A stretch of DNA of 64,000 nt from positions 62,001 to 126,000 of the forward strand of contig NZ_JACHFN010000004.1 in the NCBI RefSeq assembly GCF_014201885.1. The letters are read 5' to 3'. Shown in pieces: positions 61,203 through 64,000 of the stretch. Positions within the stretch are counted from its first letter, which is position 1. Every line of letters begins with the position of its first letter. The notes under the pieces are model-generated. The model worked only from the letters and a program-made list of their open reading frames with translations, was not told the DNA's origin and searched no databases. The position numbers and the translations under genes are program-made. This stretch comes from Deinococcus budaensis. GTDB lineage: Bacteria; Deinococcota; Deinococci; Deinococcales; Deinococcaceae.

Positions 61203-62210
61203 ATGAGCCTCTCCCTGGAAGCCCTGGGCTGGTCGCCCTTCTTCGCGCAGGCGGCGCAGGCCTTTGTCGAGGCGGCGGCGCCCGGGGACCGCCCGCGCCT
61301 GGAGGTGGGCCGCGTCGTGGGGGTGGAGCGCGCGGCCTACGGGGTGTGGACGGCAGCGGGACCGGCGGGGGCCGTGCTGGCCGGAACGCTGCGGCAGGGC
61401 CGCGCCGACGAGCCGTCCGCCCCGGTGATCGGTGACTGGCTGGTGTTGGAGCGCCTGCCGGGAGAGCCGACCCTGCGAATCGTGCAGGTGCTGCCGCGCC
61501 GCACCACCTTCGCCCGCGCGGTGAAGGGCGGGGCCGCCGAGCAGGTCATCGCCGTGAACGTGGACCTGGTGTTCATCGTGACCGCGCCCGACGAGGATTT
61601 CGACCTGGAACGTCTGGGCCGCTACGTCGCCGCCGTGCAGGCCAGCGGCGCGCGCCCGGCCGTGCTGCTGAACAAGGCCGACCTCGCCGAGGACCGCGCG
61701 CCCTACCTGGAGCAGCTCCGCAGCCTGGCCCCGGACCTCCCGGTGCATGAGGTCGCGGCGGCGCAGCAGCGGGGTCTGGAGGCGCTGCGGCCCTATTTCC
61801 GCGAGGGCGTGACGGTGGCTTTGATCGGTTCCTCGGGCGTGGGCAAGTCCACCCTGACCAACCGGCTGCTGGGCCGCGAGGTCGCCGCGACCGGCGAGGT
61901 CCGCGCGGGCGATCACCAGGGCCGCCACACGACCACCGCCCGCAGCCTGTACCCGGTGCCCGGCGGCGGCCTCCTGATCGACAATCCCGGCCTGCGCGAC
62001 ATCGCCGTGTGGGACGCGGGTGCGGCGGGCGCGGGCTGGGAGGAGATCGAGGCCCTGGCCACCGAGTGCCGCTTTCGCAAATGCACCCACACCACCGAAC
62101 CCGGCTGCGCGGTGCGGCGCGCCGTCGAGCGCGGGCAGATCACCGCCGCCTTCCTGAAGGGCTACCAGCAGGCCCAGGGCCGCGCCCCCCGCCCGGCGCG
62201 CAAGCGCTGA
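61203..62210 (+). CDS. rsgA: Circularly permuted GTPase, RsgA (YjeQ) family
   Basis: 335-residue GTPase that checks 30S ribosome assembly. N-terminal OB-like part with TAAGPAGAVLAGTLRQG, then permuted G motifs: G4 LLNKADLAED, G1 GSSGVGKSTLTNRLLG, G2 RHTTTARSLYPV, G3 DNPGLRDIAVWD (N instead of the usual T in DTPG), and a C-terminal zinc knuckle CRFRKCTHTTEPGC. A second rsgA copy elsewhere is plausible in a megaplasmid. ATG 61203; a 195-bp gap upstream has no gene. Confidence 0.92.
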   Translation: MSLSLEALGWSPFFAQAAQAFVEAAAPGDRPRLEVGRVVGVERAAYGVWTAAGPAGAVLAGTLRQGRADEPSAPVIGDWLVLERLPGEPTLRIVQVLPRRTTFARAVKGGAAEQVIAVNVDLVFIVTAPDEDFDLERLGRYVAAVQASGARPAVLLNKADLAEDRAPYLEQLRSLAPDLPVHEVAAAQQRGLEALRPYFREGVTVALIGSSGVGKSTLTNRLLGREVAATGEVRAGDHQGRHTTTARSLYPVPGGGLLIDNPGLRDIAVWDAGAAGAGWEEIEALATECRFRKCTHTTEPGCAVRRAVERGQITAAFLKGYQQAQGRAPRPARKR

Positions 62211-62289
62211 GGCGCGGCTCCCCCCCCTTTCCCCTGGCTGCCCCAGCTCCCCTCTCACACCGGGCCGCTTTCCCGGCGAGAATGCCCCG

Positions 62290-64000
62290 GTGAGCCTGAC
62301 CGCACCCCCCTCCACCCACCCCGATTTCGCCCCCGAAGAGCAGCACCTGCGGGGCACGGTGGCCGCCATGCTGCGCCAGCTGGAGGTCTGGGAAGACCGC
62401 GACCGCAACGTCGGCGCCGACCTAGAGACCAGCCTGACCCTGGCCGATACCGCCGGGGAACACGCGGCGATGCTCTCGCTGCACGTCCACGCGCCGTATT
62501 TCGGCAGCCTGAAGGTGCGTGTCGCGGGGCGCGAGCAGACGCTGTACGTCGGCAAGCACGCCTTCCGCGACCTGAAAGGGCCGCACTCGGTCGTGTCGTG
62601 GGAGTCGGACGTGGGCAGCCTCTTTTACAGCGGCGCCCTGTCCTGGGAGGCGAGGGGGGGCCTGACCGGCACCATCCGGCGCCGCCGCCAGCTCGACGTG
62701 CAGGGGCAGCGGCTGCGGCGCGTGACCGACCTCTCCGACGACGCGGCCGGGGGCGAGACGGGCGGGCGCGAGGAGGTGCTGGTGCGCCGCCTGTCGGAGG
62801 CCTCCACGGCAGCCATGCGCGACGTGGTCGAGACGCTGCAACCCGAGCAGAACGCGGCGATGCGCGCGCCCGCCGGGCGCCCGGTGGTCATTCAGGGAGC
62901 CGCCGGGTCGGGCAAGACCACCATCGGCTTTCACCGCCTCGCCTGGCTGACCCATCCCGACCGGGGCGCGCAGCGCGGCAGGCCGGAAAACATGCTGGTC
63001 CTGATGCCCAACCAGGTGCTGGCGCGCTACGCGGCCCGGGTGCTGCCGGGCCTGAACCTCGGCGGGGTGGGCGTGACCACCCCGGAAGCCTGGGCACTGT
63101 CCTTCCTGGGCCTGGAAAAGATGGAGGTCACCGACCGCACCCTCAGCCTGCTGCTGCACGACCACGACAACGCGCGCCGCAAGGCCGCCTGGCGCCGCGC
63201 GAAGGCCATGGGGGACGGGCGGATGCTGCGGGTGGTCCGCCAGCATCTCGCGGGCAGGCTGCTGGGGCAGGTGGGCCGCCTGAGCCTCCACGCTGCCGCC
63301 GAGGTGGGCCGGGAGCTGCGGCCCCTCGCGCTGGACGCCGCCACGCTGGGCACGCTGCTGGAGGACGTGCTGGCCCGCTCCCCGCTGGAAGGCTACCGCG
63401 CGGCGTTCCGGGCGGCGCTGGAGGGGGAGGCCCTGGCCCGCCTGCGCGTGCCGGAGGAGGAAGAGACGCGCGTCCGGCGCCAGCTCGCGCCCGACCTGAC
63501 CACCCTGACGGCCAAGGTGTTCGCGGGGATGCTGCCGGTCAGCGAGGGACGGCGGCTGCTCTCCGACGAGGCCACCTTGCGTTCGGCGGCGCAGGGGGTA
63601 CTCGACGAGCGCCTGATCCGGGTGCTGCTCTCCGACCCGCTGACGGGCATCCCGAAGCCGCGCCGCAGCCACGCCGACGTGACCGAGCTGCCGGTGATGC
63701 TGGCGGTGGCCGCTTTGCTGGGCGGCGTGGGGCAGCGCCAGGGCCGCCAGCTCGCCCCCTACGACCACATCGTGCTTGACGAGGGGCAGGATTACTCGCC
63801 GCTCTTGTACGCGCTGCTGGCGCGCGCCGCCCGACCGGGGCACCTCTCGGTGCTGGGCGACTCCTCGCAGGGCATTCACGGGTACAAGGGGCCGAATTCC
63901 TGGGCCGACGTGCAAGAGGCGCTGGGCGGCCCGGCGCGGGTGGACGTGCTGACCCTGTCGCGCACCTACCGCTCGACCCGGCAGATCACGGCGCTGGGCG
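62290..64000 (+). CDS. UvrD/Rep-type DNA helicase, HelD-like, truncated at window end
   Basis: First 570 residues of a superfamily 1 helicase. Seen: N-terminal HFRHVGADLE-like ERDRNVGADLETSLTLADT extension, Walker A VIQGAAGSGKTTIGFHRLAWL, motif Ia PNQVLARYAARVLPG, motif II IVLDEGQDYSPLLYALLA, motif III LGDSSQGIHGYKGPNSW and motif IV LSRTYRSTRQI. The N-terminal extension and insertion pattern fit the helicase IV/HelD group rather than UvrD. HelD-type proteins rescue stalled RNA polymerase or act in recombination. The motifs after IV lie outside the window. GTG start 62290. Confidence 0.9.
   Translation, partial: MSLTAPPSTHPDFAPEEQHLRGTVAAMLRQLEVWEDRDRNVGADLETSLTLADTAGEHAAMLSLHVHAPYFGSLKVRVAGREQTLYVGKHAFRDLKGPHSVVSWESDVGSLFYSGALSWEARGGLTGTIRRRRQLDVQGQRLRRVTDLSDDAAGGETGGREEVLVRRLSEASTAAMRDVVETLQPEQNAAMRAPAGRPVVIQGAAGSGKTTIGFHRLAWLTHPDRGAQRGRPENMLVLMPNQVLARYAARVLPGLNLGGVGVTTPEAWALSFLGLEKMEVTDRTLSLLLHDHDNARRKAAWRRAKAMGDGRMLRVVRQHLAGRLLGQVGRLSLHAAAEVGRELRPLALDAATLGTLLEDVLARSPLEGYRAAFRAALEGEALARLRVPEEEETRVRRQLAPDLTTLTAKVFAGMLPVSEGRRLLSDEATLRSAAQGVLDERLIRVLLSDPLTGIPKPRRSHADVTELPVMLAVAALLGGVGQRQGRQLAPYDHIVLDEGQDYSPLLYALLARAARPGHLSVLGDSSQGIHGYKGPNSWADVQEALGGPARVDVLTLSRTYRSTRQITALG

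Overview
The window is very GC-rich. Gene order, gene content and start signals point to a Deinococcus, most likely a megaplasmid or second chromosome. The evidence is a plasmid-type RepA next to an 11-copy iteron array and a parAB operon, a class II UvrA (UvrA2), many genes preceded by a TANNNT box 5-9 nt before the start codon (leaderless-type promoters typical of Deinococcus), and frequent 4-bp start/stop overlaps. I saw no rRNA, tRNA or CRISPR array.

Layout. 1-3.1 kb: partial aldehyde dehydrogenase, molybdate transporter modAB (no modC here), DsbA-fold protein. 3.17-4.62 kb: IS5/IS427-type insertion sequence carrying a passenger gene that resembles a SUFU-domain protein. 4.6-8.5 kb: replication and partition module (repA, iterons, AT-rich region, parA, parB). 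Four copies of a perfect CACGTG-centred palindrome lie at 0.7, 6.7, 8.4 and 15.9 kb and are the likely parS sites. 8.5-15.9 kb: HAD-like protein, branched-chain-type ABC transporter (LivF, a LivM-LivG fusion, LivH), SPFH protein plus Arc-like protein behind a near-perfect palindromic operator, DEAD-box helicase. 16-25.3 kb: eight-gene 4-hydroxyphenylacetate meta-cleavage operon (hpaG, secreted unknown, hpaE, epimerase, hpaB, hpaD, hpaH, hpaI) with a divergent PucR regulator. 25.3-32.5 kb: PAS-GAF-GGDEF-EAL protein, LivK-type binding protein, FAD-linked oxidase, phenylacetate-CoA ligase. 32.6-36.9 kb: MATE pump and a MarR-DoxX-dioxygenase-esterase operon resembling quinone-detoxification (mhq) systems. 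36.9-46.8 kb: MerR regulator, quinone oxidoreductase, acyl-CoA dehydrogenase, hydrolases, nagA, DinB protein, a lower-GC lipoprotein, 5'-nucleotidase. 46.9-51.4 kb: nitric oxide and Fe-S stress block (hmp, cupin, truncated globin, Rrf2 regulator, sufS, sufU). 51.5-64 kb: diguanylate cyclase, the terpene operon, two universal stress genes (one broken), AhpD-like protein, uvrA2, rsgA-type GTPase and a truncated helicase.

The most striking object is at 54.4-56.5 kb. A single polypeptide joins about six membrane segments, an intact GGEEF diguanylate cyclase domain with an inhibitory RxxD site, and a complete class I terpene synthase domain (DDxxD-type metal motif, NSE motif, C-terminal RY pair). 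Downstream on the same strand are a small unknown protein and a CrtA-type (spheroidene monooxygenase family) oxygenase. This looks like a terpenoid pathway physically tied to cyclic-di-GMP signalling, and I know of no described system of this kind.

How the genes work together: the transporters, hpa operon, PaaK and oxidases suggest use of aromatic amino-acid breakdown products. The MarR/DoxX, MerR/quinone reductase, globin/Hmp/Rrf2/Suf and UvrA2 blocks deal with the chemical and DNA stress this and the environment cause. Three GGDEF proteins within about 31 kb add a strong second-messenger layer.
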